From positions 29,547,362-29,611,361 of the forward strand of contig NC_060886.1 of assembly GCF_014805685.1 (NCBI RefSeq): a stretch of DNA of 64,000 nucleotides. The letters are read 5' to 3'. A program made the position numbers and the translations under genes. Source of the DNA: Silurus meridionalis (lineage: Eukaryota; Chordata; Actinopteri; Siluriformes; Siluridae). This document shows positions 20,411 through 32,595 of the stretch, piece by piece. Each line of letters starts with the position of its first letter. Within the stretch, counting starts at the first letter, position 1. The notes beneath the pieces are model-generated. The model was not told where the DNA came from, ran no database searches, and saw nothing but the letters and a program-made list of their open reading frames with translations.

Positions 20411-21164
20411 CAATTTTTTAGCTTTACATTGGCCGTTGATGTTTCTTGATACACACTTATTTTAAACAGGAAGTATCCTCTGTACTCTTGAATCAATGTT
20501 ATTTTTTTCCTTATATTTCTTGGCCAGATGCCAGGGTTCTGCTTTGACTCGAATTGAATTTGTAATCAAATCAAATTCCAATTTACAACTTACTCCGAGC
20601 TTCATTAACATTCCCACCCCTTAACACTAATGTTTGCCCAAAGTCAACTGGCAACCTTGTGGAGGTTAATTTTACTATTGGGCGAAGATTACGGCATGTT
20701 TGCGAATCAATTAAGCAGAAATCGACATCCTTGAAGGCTTCATTAGGAGAAAGTAAGCATATTTTGTACATCTGTGTTGCCTTTGTTAATAGATTATTTC
20801 CCAGCTGTTCAATCCGTGCGTCTCCAGCAGGGCTGTGTGAGTTCTAGAAGAATAGCTGGTATGAAAGATTACTCATTATATAACCTTGAATTGCCGGCAC
20901 GGTTTAGCTATCAGGTCGAGTTCAAGTCGTTCGGAATCTGATCGGCTATAACAAGTCAGACGTTCCACGAGGAGACGCTCATGTGAGGTAAGGGACCCTG
21001 CCTCTGGCAGATCTTGATCATGAGATCATGAGTAATGGGGAAAAGGAGCATGGGATTGACAAATGGACGGGCAGACACAGCGTCCGTCTCCGGTGGTGAA
21101 GTAGGAGCTCATTGTTTTTGCAGGTGATCAGTCTACATTCATGTTCTCAGACCTGTTCATTAAC
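20411..21164. other. Unique sequence with candidate conserved element (20570-20830)
   Basis: Positions 20570-20830 are non-repetitive, without long homopolymers, and carry homeodomain-like TTAAT/ATTA cores (gaggttaattttactattgg, cgaatcaattaagcagaaat). This is the texture of vertebrate developmental enhancers. Conservation cannot be judged from one sequence. Confidence 0.35.
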
Positions 21165-21310
21165 ACTTGGCAGACGCCCTTATCTTGAGTGACTTAGGTT
21201 TATCTCATTTATACAACCGAGGAATTGACTGTTAATGGCCTTGTTCAGGATCCCAGCAGTGACAGCTTGGTTGAGCTGAGATTTGAACTCACAACCTTCT
21301 GATAAGTTAA
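21165..21310 (-). mobile_element. tRNA-derived SINE, decayed
   Basis: On the plus strand it begins ttggcagacgcccttatctt, the complement of the SINE tail, and ends gatttgaactcacaaccttc, the complement of the B-box region. The A box is lost. Confidence 0.8.
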
Positions 21311-23077
21311 GTTAAGGAAACAAAGTTCCTCTGCAGGGAAAAATAAGATCCTTACTTGATGGACTATCTGTGGCATCTGTATCAGTTATATACCACTGGA
21401 TATAAAGCCGTAATGGTACAAGTGTCCAATCCTACCTCCAACAAGCCATTGTGGGGACAGGTTTCCATTCCACTAAAGCTCAACCAACACCTGATTTCTG
21501 GTGTTCAGAAACAGGATGACTTGCTTTCACAGATTCCATGTCCTTGTAATGGATTGCCAGATGTTCTAAAATCGATTGTGAGATATAAATTGTCCAATAG
21601 CTTGACCTGGACGAGGGGTTGTAAAGGGTTGGTGAGGGATGGGTTTTATTCCAATCAAGCTAAAACCACAGCTGATTCAACCATTTGTTTTTGGCTTCTA
21701 ATAGACAAGTGACGCTTCGTCTTGGCTTTTAAATTTTACATGGATTTGATGTCTGGAATAAAAGCATTGACCCATACCGAACCCAATAGAACGATAGATC
21801 TCTCAGTCGGATTGAGAGAACATCCAAGGATCCATCAGGAGGACCTGGTTAACGAGAAGCCTAGCCTAGTCTTCTCATTTCGTGTTTAACTGCCATCCAG
21901 GCAAGTGAATCTGAAATGTTTATTATAATAGGAAACACTCAGAATTTGAGATTATGAGCTGCAAAATGTCTTATAAATAAAACCCAACATTTCAAGTTTA
22001 AAAAAAAAAAGGAAACGAAACATAATTGAGCACCTACTGGACTTCGACTCAGACACCTGAAAATAGAAAATACTAAAAGATATTTTCTTGAGCTAGCCTA
22101 TTTTTTTTTCTTCTTTTCGACAGAGCCCTGAATACCCAGAAATTGAAATTCCTCCATCTTGTTACACAGTAATAGTGCAGCTTGTTTTATTCCCTCCTTC
22201 CACCAGACGCTTTCCTCCGAGGCTGCCGGGATCGAAATAGACTCTCGCTGCGATCGTGTCCCACGGGTAAAAGCAGTCAAAGGCGACCTGTCCAATAATT
22301 ACACACCATCTAATGCTTTTATCCATGTCACGAAATTACTTTTTACCCCACAGCCATTATATGTACATATTGAATTTGGAAAACCACACCAAACCGGAAT
22401 GACGTAAAGACACGAAAGGTAGCTGAAACCTTTAGGAACTGCTTTTTTTTTTCCCTCTCTCGGTCTACTGAATTATCGGGGCTTCGTTTATCCGTCAATA
22501 CACTCCTGCATTATTTTTTATTGTTTGGTGTCAGGTTATAAAGTGTACCCCCAAAGAGCTGTTAAATTGTAAGCCATGTTGTCACACCTTCTTTCATTTC
22601 TTACAAACGTGTCTCTGGTTTTGACACCTTTTTTTTTTCTTTTCTTTTTTTGCCACACAGTGAAGATCTGCCATAAAATATGAATGCTTGTCCTGTAAGG
22701 ATTGGAGAGGGTGTGAGGTGGTGAATATTTGAACCTCAGTGCACACACACATCCTGCACATGTAGAACGTCGGAAAGGGTTTTGTTTTACGGGCGTCTTT
22801 TTTATATATCCTACTGTATCAGAGCAGCCATGATGTTTGGTATATATTCCTTTAGATATACTATGCTCTTTGGTGTATGGGGAAAAGTCTGAAAAATGAA
22901 TGTTTCCAACATTTTGGAGTTCGTTGCGGTTATTGGAAGTAAAGAGCTTATTATATACAAGTAGTTTTATGTTTCTAATCTTGATTCATTAAAAAAAAGA
23001 AAACCAATCATACTGTATATTACATTTAATGTAGTATTTTGTAAGACAAGGTCTTTAGCAGGCCTCTCCTATACTAT
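21311..23077. other. Dispersed repeat fragment then unique sequence
   Basis: At 21425-21710 phrases such as gtttccattccactaaagct and gttttattccaatcaagcta, each followed by cacctgattt/cagctgattc, look like two copies of one MITE-like unit. The 118-codon frame there is not protein-like. Positions 21720-23077 hold no recognised repeat; 22130-22330 is balanced in composition and could be a conserved element. Confidence 0.4.
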
Positions 23078-23505
23078 ATGAACTTCCACATTTAGTCCCT
23101 ATTTGCTGTTATAATAACCTCCACTCTTCTGTGAAGATGTTTCACAAGATTTGGTGAAGATTTCTGCTCATTCAGCCACAAAGGTATGAGCAAAGTAAGG
23201 TACTGATGTAGGTGAGGTGAGGAGGCCTGGGATGCAGTCGGCATTCCAGTTCTTGCCAAAGGTGCTCAGTAGGATTGAGGTCGGTGCTCTCTAGCAGGAG
23301 ATCTTCCACTCCAATCCATGAAAACCATATTTATAAAGAGCTGGCTTTGTGTACAGGAACACAGAAGCATTGTCATGATGAAACAGGTTTTGGTCTGCTA
23401 GTTCAAATGAAAATGTATGCTAGCACAATTGAGTTCCTTCAGCTTTGTGGTCTGAGGAAGAACCACAAGAAAGAAGGTCTGAGTGTCTCCCAATACTTCG
23501 GTTCA
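23078..23505 (-). mobile_element. Tc1-derived short element, nearly full length
   Basis: Reading along the plus strand: ccacatttagtccctatttg, ccactcttctgtgaagatgt, gtaaggtactgatgtaggtg, tctagcaggagatcttccac, gtgtacaggaacac, aacaggttttggtctgct and a damaged terminus with ctcccaatacttcgg. One of the longest copies in the window. Confidence 0.9.
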
Positions 23506-24149
23506 TTTCGCCTATCAGAGTAACATTCATTTAAATCGTGTTAAATGTAAAATACTGGGCAAGGAAATAATAAAATCTCTGAGCTTCCAGACCAGCTACG
23601 ATCTGAACCCCACCCCAAGGCGGCCATTGTGTTCGGATTCTGAATCTTCCATTACACACAAGTACAGAGGAGGGAATTTAACGTCGACACGATTGTATCC
23701 AGAGGCCACATGTACAATATTTAGCGAGCGTTTGGCAAGCGTTCCGTTAGCAACTCGAGAGGAATAACATTGAATTAGAGGAGAACTGTAGGACACGAAA
23801 GTGGCTTAAAAAGTCTCCTAACGGCTTTTTTCTACCAAAACATTGCCGGTGTTTCCATCACAGCAAAACCTCCTCTGTGTTCTGGTGCAGAGTTAAGCAG
23901 GATGTTGCCAAAAATGTCATCATGGCAGAATTGAGAAGGATATTTCCAGCCCTTATGTACGGTGCCCTCTACTGTATCTCAATACCTTTTATGACTTCTT
24001 CAGGCTGAAATGTTCTCTGGTTGAAGCTTCCAGCAAGACAATAATCCAGAAGATACATCAAAAACAGTTTACTGACCATCTAGGTCATCTTGTTTACTTG
24101 ATTGAACCCTGTGGAAAACCTGTGGTGTGAAGTGTTAAGGAGAGTCTAA
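23506..24149. other. No recognisable feature
   Basis: Unique DNA. 24000-24130 has phrases such as gcaagacaataatccagaag and gaaccctgtggaaaacctgt that recall Tc1 transposase-flanking sequence, but they are too weak to call. Confidence 0.4.
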
Positions 24150-24235
24150 CGATTGGACTTTGTTCTGTGGTAACAGTTTGAGGAAGAACCACATATGGTT
24201 GGAAACAACAGATGACTCAATACTTCCTGTGTTAT
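24150..24235 (-). mobile_element. Tc1-derived terminal fragment
   Basis: The sequence ctgtggtaacagtttgagga, followed by gaaccacatatggttggaa, is the distal terminal block of the family. It is followed directly by a microsatellite. Confidence 0.8.
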
Positions 24236-24251
24236 GTATAATACAGGTGTG

Positions 24252-25161
<910 letters not shown>

Positions 25162-25665
25162 GGTAGACTTCAGATCTGTTTTAAGGGAGGCATGCTGCTA
25201 ACTTTTGCTAGCCGTCGTACGTTACCACAGGTTTCCAGACAACTTTTTTTCCACAGGTTTCCAGACAACAAAAATACAGCAAAAAAAAAAAAAACATGAA
25301 ATCGAAATAGTCAAAACAACTACAGCCGCTGCCCACTGTAGACTACGGTAGACTTTAGATCTGTTTTAAGAGAGGCATGCTGCTAACTTTTGCTAGCCAT
25401 TGTACATTACCACAGGTTTCCAGACAACTTTTTACCACAGGTTTCCAGACAACAAAAAAAACAAAAGCATATGAAATCGAATTAGTCAAAACAACTGCAG
25501 ACGCTGCCCACCGTAGACTACGGTAGACTTCAGATCTGTTTTAAGGGAGGCTTGCTGCTACTTTTGCTAGCCGTTGTATGTTACCACAGGTTTCCAGACA
25601 ACAAAAAAAAACAAAAACATATGAAATGGAAATAGTCAAAACAACTACAGACGCTGCCCACCGTT
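25162..25665. repeat. 175-185 bp tandem repeat, about 2.9 units
   Basis: Units start with ggtagactt at 25162, 25347 and 25522. Each contains cagatctgttttaagggagg, atgctgctaacttttgctag, one or two copies of ccacaggtttccagacaac, an A-rich spacer, and gaaat..agtcaaaacaact with cgctgcccacc. Units 1 and 2 carry the caggtttccagacaac phrase twice, unit 3 once. Confidence 0.93.
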
Positions 25666-26457
25666 CTTTCTACTGAAGTTCCGTTCCGAGAACGACCGTT
25701 TCGTACCATGAATTTGTTTGTAAGTTGTTACTATATTTGTTATTGACTACGCAAATCTCCTAATGACGTAGGAGCTATAAATACTAGCAAATAAACAATA
25801 AAATATACTTAAACAAATCGAAATGCTGTATACAATATTTGGTATTAAGGAATAAAAAAAGTGTCTGTATTGTGAATCTTCGGAAAAATAACAGGAACAG
25901 GAAACGGTAATTATGCTTGCTACGTCGCAATTTATTCCCTTTTCCATTAAACATCATCTCTATTTATTTGTTCAATATTTCAACCCCAATCATTAACATT
26001 TAAGGTTGCGGAAATAAATCCGTAACATAATTACTTGCAGATGGACAAATAAAAGATTTCATCAATGTAGTGCACGGTGCACGTTTGTGTCCTCGAGAAG
26101 AAAAAAAACATGCAGCTAAACAGTATTTATACCTCAAGGTTAAAGCGTTTTCCCTCCAGAACGCACCAGATTTAGATTCGGGCCTCCGAGTAGCGAAGTG
26201 GAAAAAAAAAAAGCGACAGTGAATAAATAAACAGATTTGGAGGTGGACAAATAACTTCAGCTGCTACCCCATAATCCCCTCCAGCTAGGATTAGACACAC
26301 TCTCCATGGCCTGGAAATACCACTTTGAGTGCATGCATATGTAGAAGAACATTTCTTACTGGAAAAAGACGTGCTGTGTGTGTGCGTGGCGATACGGAAA
26401 AATGCGCTAATTACAGTCAGGTGTCTGTTGAGTTACATGTTTTTGGATGTTGTGTGC
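25666..26457. other. No recognisable feature
   Basis: Unique AT-rich sequence. No exon or transposon recognised. Confidence 0.45.
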
Positions 26458-26630
26458 ATTAAAAGTGTTGGGATACGTGACTTTTTCCATCCACATGTAA
26501 TTTTTGCTCAAACTGCACCTAAAATGTTCCCTGTACACAAAGCCAGCTCCATGTAGATATGCTTTAAATGAAGTTGGATTGGAAGCTCCAACCCTATTGA
26601 ACACCTTTAGGATGAACAGTTTCGAGTCCT
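26458..26630 (+). mobile_element. Tc1-derived element, 5' part
   Basis: Contains gttgggatacgtgacttttt, gtacacaaagccagctccat, ggattggaagctcca and accctattgaacacctttag. The C-terminal block is missing. Confidence 0.82.
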
Positions 26631-27097
26631 TACCTAATGGTGCAACTGGTGCTATTCTGACCACGTGCATTACTGCGATCTCATAACGGACTAAGTTAGA
26701 GCGAAGAGCAAACGTGAAATTCGGCGTGAAACTGGGCAAATCTGCCACAGAGACGTTCGACATGACATACGTTTGACCTACGGCGGTGCTGCGACGAGGC
26801 GTTCAAGGTGTTTTGACGGGACTGTTGGAAAACGAGTGTCTAAACATAGTTGAATAGTACTTTCTTGTAAACAGAGCGAGTCTCAAAACGTTTGTTCAAC
26901 GTAGCGATGTCAGGACTGGTTATTGGTTTCGGCTTGCCCGTATCATCTGTGTTCATAATCCTGACAATATTGTGGTGTCTTGTTCCATGGTTTCCTAACC
27001 AGGGATGAAATCCCATCCAGGGTTGGTCCTTTCTTTTCTTCGCAAATCCCAGCTTTTTAAGAATTTGGGGTTTGAGCACATGATATGAGCAAACAGG
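26631..27097. other. No recognisable feature
   Basis: Unique sequence, with some weak SINE-tail-like text at 26990-27050 that I could not place. Confidence 0.4.
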
Positions 27098-27308
27098 GTT
27101 AAGGTCTTTGGTCAATTGCCCAACAGTTGCTGTTTGATACTCCTGGGAATCAAACCCTCCAGCCTTCTGATTTATACCCCAGAACCTCAAATACTCATCG
27201 ATGAACGAGTGAATGGCAAAAAAAAATGCAAGTGAAAAAATCGTAAGATTTGAATTCACAAGCTTCCGATTAGATATCCAACGTTAACCACTGAGGTACC
27301 ACTCATTA
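27098..27308 (-). mobile_element. tRNA-derived SINE, two overlapping remnants
   Basis: Complement of the SINE body (caattgcccaacagttgctg, tgggaatcaaaccc) and, further on, a second complement of the tRNA-like head (gatttgaattcacaagcttc, aaccactgaggtacc). Together these are two 5' regions in one orientation. Confidence 0.72.
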
Positions 27309-27384
27309 TAGATATTTATAATCATGTGACCTGGGTATTCCACTTTAAATAAATCTCATATCTTGTAAAGATGCTAGGGTCAGA

Positions 27385-27610
27385 GCACAAGGTCAGCCAT
27401 GACAGGGTAAAGAGCCTTGCTCAAGGGCCCAACAGTTGCTGCTTGACAGTGCTGGGGCTTGAACATCCAACCTTCTTAACCATTAAATAAATGAATGATT
27501 GAATGACAAAAACCTGCACATTCGATCTCACGTAAAAACATTATGGATTTACAATTGAATTGAGCATTAGACGGTTGAGGACCTTGCTCGAGGGCGCAAA
27601 AGTGGCATCT
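27385..27610 (-). mobile_element. tRNA-derived SINE remnants
   Basis: Positions 27405-27475 carry gagccttgctcaagggccca and gctggggcttgaac. Positions 27570-27602 repeat a body fragment, gaggaccttgctcgagggc. Confidence 0.72.
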
Positions 27611-28367
27611 TTTAAAAAATGTGGTGTGTTCTGAAGTCCAACAGAGGTGCTCCCCTCTTCTCAGCCATGATGCTCATACATAGTCACATGACCTGTAAAG
27701 GCATATTGTTTCCACTTCAGTCGTATATATAATGCATGGCCCCTGGAGTTCCTTCGTGTCTTCTCTAAAGTGTCGCTCTGGTGTGTGTACTTCCCAGCTC
27801 GCCAAAGGGACGATACAGCCCAAATGATGAAGTTCTACTAGAGTGCAAGTTCGTTTGGTTGTTAAACACGGCAATAAAACCTCCTTCTCTCTCAGTAACG
27901 CAATCCATTTATTCTTCAAGTCTGCCCAGCGGCTGAAAGAGAAAAAAAAAAGGGCGAGGAGGGGGGGTTTAGAAATCAACACGGCTCAAAGCCGACAAAA
28001 TTTGGCACCGGCCGCTCATCAGTTTGATTTATAGCCACTTCAGTGACACCCATCATCACTGTAATAGCAGCTTATAACTGATGGCCCTGGCGCTTTGTCT
28101 GGCTCACGCTAAAGCAATGCCGATTTACCTGCTCGGGCCCATCGGAGGCTGCATTTGTTATGACACCATGTAAAATATTATTAATGGTGGTGACATACAG
28201 CGGGCTGCGTTCATGTTGCATGTACCGGGGTATAGAAAGGATCAAAGTTCTTGGAAGACGCTTCTAATGCCCTTGGATTCCTATATGCTGGAATAGGCCT
28301 ATGTGATGTATATTTATGCTTCGGAATTCCACATTGTACACTTTAAATTTAATTATATGGAATCCAG
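27611..28367. other. Unique sequence with candidate conserved element (27990-28190)
   Basis: Positions 27990-28190 are balanced and non-repetitive (gtttgatttatagccacttc, taaaatattattaatggtgg), a texture of conserved non-coding DNA. No splice-flanked open frame found. Confidence 0.35.
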
Positions 28368-28660
28368 CTCTGTGAATTTATGGCTTACATTGGAGTGGAA
28401 GATCTTGAGTGGCATTCTATAGATCTTTGGCCCTTTTGAACACTTTTGGGGCTCCTCACCTTACCTACATCAATACCTGACTTTACTAACACCCATGTGG
28501 CTGAATGAATCTCGCACAAATCTCCACAAGCCCCCTCCAAAAATTGAGTGGAACATCTGGAGGTTATTATAAGAGCAAATGAGGACTAAATGTGAATTGG
28601 GATGTTCAAAAAGCAAATATGAATCTTATGGTCAGGTGTCCGCACACATTTGTGCTTCCA
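28368..28660 (+). mobile_element. Tc1-derived element, 3' two thirds
   Basis: Runs from gaatccagctctgtgaattt through cctcaccttacctacatcaa, gcacaaatctccacaagccc and gtggaacatctggaggttat to the terminal repeat ttatggtcaggtgtccgcac. Confidence 0.88.
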
Positions 28661-29055
28661 TGTTGAATTCCCGGACTTTCATTTCTATTAAGATAATGAT
28701 CGTTTTAGAATAACCTGATCATATGCGATATGAAGAACTTGAGACTGCAGGTTTATTTTGGGTTCTCCGTCTGGTCTATCGCTCGTCTGCTTCTCCATCA
28801 ACCCCGGCGTAGCCTCACAAGTCACTGTAAGTAGGAGGAATAAATGAGACAGACCGTCTGCTTACTTAAGTAACATGTATACACAGAAAAATGCATGAAA
28901 AAGAGAGTGCTAGAGATTTTTTCTTTTTGTTGGTGTAGAAGACAAGACTAGATTCGACCTGGTTCTTTGGCACAAATAGGACACGTAGCTCATTTCGCCA
29001 AATGTGATGGTGTTTTATCAAAATTGTATAACAGAACCTAGTGTATGTGGACCAA
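28661..29055. other. No recognisable feature
   Basis: Unique AT-rich sequence. Confidence 0.4.
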
Positions 29056-29365
29056 AAATTTATTTTGGAACAACTCATTCTACATTTGGTGCCCATTTGC
29101 TGGTATAATAAGCTCCATTCTTCTGGGTAGATGTTCCACTAGATTTTGGAGGGTGCTTGTGAAGATTGTGTGAGATTCATCTAGCCACAAGGGATTTTAT
29201 AAAGTCAGGTATTGATGGTGAGGGTGAGGAGGACTGGGGTGCAGTCAGCATTTGCATTTTTCAGGTGAGGTCAGAGATCTATAGCAGGAGATCTTTCACT
29301 CCATCCCATGGAAAGCATATCTTCATGAAGCTGGCTTTGTGCACAGGGACATACAACTGTGGGTA
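29056..29365 (-). mobile_element. Tc1-derived element, proximal two thirds
   Basis: Contains ccattcttctgggtagatgt, tccactagattttggagggt, aagtcaggtattgatgg, ctatagcaggagatctttca and tggctttgtgcacaggga. The distal terminus is absent. Confidence 0.88.
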
Positions 29366-29849
29366 TTGTGTTTTGTTGCATTTTCGGACATCATGACATA
29401 ACGAGGTTGAGCCAAATACTGGAGAAAGAAAGTAAAAACATTAAACAAAAAATTATTTTCCACTTTTTTGTCGTTAATAAGAACAAATCCGTTGGCTTTA
29501 AAGTTTGCCGTGACAAACGCACTCCATGGAAATGTCCTCCCACACTTTTCTCCTACACATCTTATTGCATTTTTTTGTTACATTATTACCTCAAAAAAAA
29601 AAAAAAGTAACACTCAAACTAATAAGAGGAAACTAATGGCAGCATGATTAAATAACAAATCGAGCCTCTGTCTCCAGACAGATGTCTTGCAGCTGGACCA
29701 AGAACGATGCAAATGACTGGAAACGCAATAAAACGCTGCAGTTTAAAGTTTAACGACTGTGAAGGATCGAGGGGGTCGAGTCCACGGGATTACTGGAGTT
29801 TAGTGGGAAATGACGAATGAAATTGTCACGAAAAATGAGACAGTTAACG
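29366..29849. other. No recognisable feature
   Basis: Unique sequence with poly-A near 29593-29606. Confidence 0.4.
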
Positions 29850-30665
29850 AGCGAGTTAGACCTAGCTATCTCAAGCACCTGCTAGTAAAACTTTGCTAGT
29901 CCAAGCATCAGCCAATAAAACATAGCTAGTCTAAACACCAACCCATTAGACCCAGCTAGCCCTAACACCAGCTTGTTAGCCCTAACAAGTCTAAGCACCA
30001 ACCAGTTAGACCTAGCTAGCCCAAGCATTCAGTTAGTTAGGTTTAGGTTTAACCCAAGCAACCAGCTAGTTAGACCTAGCTAGCCCAAGCAACCAGCTAA
30101 TAAGCTCTACATAGCCCATGCAACCAGCTATTTAGATATATATCCCCTACAACAATCACCTAGTTAGACCTATTTAGCCCATACAACAAGCCAGTTAGAT
30201 CTAGCTAGCCCAAGCAACAGCTAATTAAACATAGCTAGTCTAAGCACCAACCCATCTGACTCAGCTAACCCAATCACCAGCTAGTTAGCCCTTATAATTT
30301 GAGGCACCGACCAGTTATGCGTAGCTAGCTCAAGCACCAGCTAGGTGGATATTGAAAAACTCAAGCAATCAGCTAGTTAGATCTTAATAGCCCAAGCTAC
30401 CAGCTTGTTAGACCTAGGTAACCTAAGCAGCCAGCTAGTTAGTGTTAAATAGCCCAAACAAAAAGCTAGGTATAGCCCAAACAAAAATAGCTAGTCTAAG
30501 CAACAACCCATTAGACCCAGCTAAACCAATTACAGCTTACTAGCTCTAACAAGTCTAAGCACCAACCATTTAGACCTAGCTAGCCCAAGCACATGCTAAT
30601 TATTCATAGCTAGCACTAACACCAGCAAGTTAGACCTAGCTAGCACAAGTGTTCACATGGCTGTG
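29850..30665 (+). repeat. ~31-bp minisatellite array, left arm of a large palindrome
   Basis: The monomer approximates agttagacctagctagccc plus aagcaaccagct; the best-kept units start at 30061, 30092 and 30123, an exact 31-bp step. About 26 monomers. A longer period shows in catagctagtctaa at about 29931, 30230 and 30486. The right arm at 30985-32010 is the same monomer in reverse complement. Confidence 0.93.
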
Positions 30666-30984
30666 TTCACATAGCTAAGAGACGGTATTAACACTAAAAG
30701 GATTTTTTTTCTTCAGAAAATGACTCGTATAATTATTCAAGAAAAAATACAACCCTGAAATAAAAGGTCTAATCAAGTTTTACTTCATGAGTCACTTTTT
30801 TATGGTTATTATCTTATTATTAATGACCTTAACCTCTTGGATGAACTCCTTTACCAAGCTTTAGCGCCTGTAATGGATTACGCCGAGCAAATTTAATTCA
30901 GTAGTGAAATGGGTTTTATTTGGAGGTTCATAGCAATGAAGCAAATGAGAAGTTTGATTAGCTTCATTTTATCTATGGGTATTA
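30666..30984. other. Spacer of the large palindrome
   Basis: About 320 bp of mostly unique AT-rich DNA. Its end (about 30905-30990, ttatttggaggttcatagca and tttgattagcttc) is repeated with changes at 31089-31171 (atattgaggttcacagcatt and tttgattagcatc), about 183 bp on, so the right array's long period reaches into the spacer. Confidence 0.7.
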
Positions 30985-32010
30985 GCTAGGTCTACTGGGT
31001 GTTTAACTAGAGTCTAACTAGCCTGTGCTAGTGCTCGTTAGGTCTACTAGTGCGTGGGCTTAAAAGAATCTGACTAGCTGAATGTTGTGAAACACATTTT
31101 ATATTGAGGTTCACAGCATTAACGGGGTTGATTTACGTTTGATTAGCATCTTTTTATGTATAGTATCAGCTACAAAATACTGGCTGGTTTATGGCTGGTC
31201 TTTGTCGTTTTAAAACCTGGGTTTTCTCATGAAATTCATGAAAAGTCCTGAAATATTAGGCAAATATTCAATATTTTGAATGTCTAGGCCTAACTAGCTG
31301 GTGTTTGGGATAGCTATGTCTGATGTTTATGCTAATTAGACCTAAGCAACTGGTGCTTGAGCTCACAAAGTCAAACTAGCTTGTGTTTGAGCTAGCAAAT
31401 TCTAACTGGCTCATGCTTTTTCCAGTTAGACCTAACTAACAGGTGCCTTAGATAGCTAGGTCTAACTAGCTTGTGTTTGGGAAAGCCAGGTCCAAATGTC
31501 TGATCGTTGTGCTAGTTAGACATAACTGGCTGGTGCTTTGGTTCACAAAGTCAATCTAGCTTGTGTTTGAGCTAGCAAATTCTAACTGGCTAGTGCTTGC
31601 TCTGGCTTGGTCTAATTTGTTTGATATGTGTGCTAGCTATATCTAACTAGCTGGTGTTTGGTGTAGCTAGGCCTTAATGACTGATATTTGTCCTAGTTAC
31701 ACCAAACTGTCTGGTGCTTGGGTTCACAAAATCTAACTGGCTAGTGCTTGGGCTAGCAAAGTCTAACTATCTGAAGTTTGTTTAGTAAGGTCTAACTAGC
31801 TAGTGCTTGAGCTAGCAAAGTCTAACTAACTGTTGTTTGGTATTGCTAGCTCTAAATTTCTTATGTTTATGCTAATTAGACCCAACTGGCACTCAAACAG
31901 TCTAGTGCTTTGGTTAGTATAGGTCAAAGTCTAAATGTCTGATGTTTTTGCTAGTTTAAGCTAACTAGCTGGCATTTGTGCTAGCTAGGTCTGCTGTCTG
32001 GTGCTAGGAA
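30985..32010 (-). repeat. ~30-bp minisatellite array with 180-bp higher-order period, right arm of the palindrome
   Basis: The monomer approximates ctaactagctggtgcttggg plus ctagctaggt, the reverse complement of the left-arm monomer. A six-monomer higher-order repeat is visible: the variant tgatgtttatgctaattaga and its relatives sit at 31321, 31501, 31682 and 31861, steps of 180, 181 and 179 bp. The variant tggtgctt..gttcacaaa sits at 31351, 31531 and 31712. Confidence 0.93.
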
Positions 32011-32595
32011 GTGTTTAAACTCATTAATTTCTTTTTTAGAATAAGTAATATTAAAACATTTTATAAATAGTTCACTATGCAACGCTAATCAACACAAGTC
32101 TAATCTTGGATCAGATCAGACATCAGCTCCATTCAACAGAGATTGAAAAACGTCAGAAACATGTTAAGCATGATTTAATTAAGGCAACCCCCGGCATTAA
32201 AAATGTCTTGAGTTAAATCCTCGATGCTGTAAGGCCAAACATCTGGGAACGCAACACGCACCCGCTGCGCTGTAATTAGTTTTCCTCGGAAAGAAATATA
32301 AATCACCGTCACAGGGACGATCATTTCGAGGATGTCCTCATCTGAATCCTGCTGCTCTCAAAGAGGGTCGAAAGCTCTCCGAGTCATCCATCAAACAATG
32401 TGCGGCTCGAGCTCCCTGATTCCCCGTTGAAATTTTCCGTACCAGATGTTCATGGAAGACTGATGTGCAGGTGACCAGGTCCTGAAGAAGCTCCAATCAG
32501 GGAAGTGTTAGAAATATTTGTCTGAGCCCCCTTTTACCTGTGAGCACCTCACCGTTAGTGCAGTTTTCTTTCTTTCTTTGCAGTTTTCATTTATA
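32011..32595. other. Unique sequence, partly conserved-looking
   Basis: Positions 32180-32480 are balanced and non-repetitive (tgtaattagttttcctcgga, gggacgatcatttcgaggat). No exon recognised. Confidence 0.35.

Noticed and set aside
21356..21712. 118-codon plus-strand frame
   Set aside because: Lies in a dispersed MITE-like repeat with phrases such as gtttccattccact; not protein-like.
23990..24130. Possible Tc1 transposase catalytic region
   Set aside because: Only scattered phrases (gacaataatccagaag) match and no continuous signature can be followed.
29850..32010. CRISPR-like array
   Set aside because: Monomers are directly adjacent and degenerate without unique spacers, and the genome is eukaryotic; it is a minisatellite.
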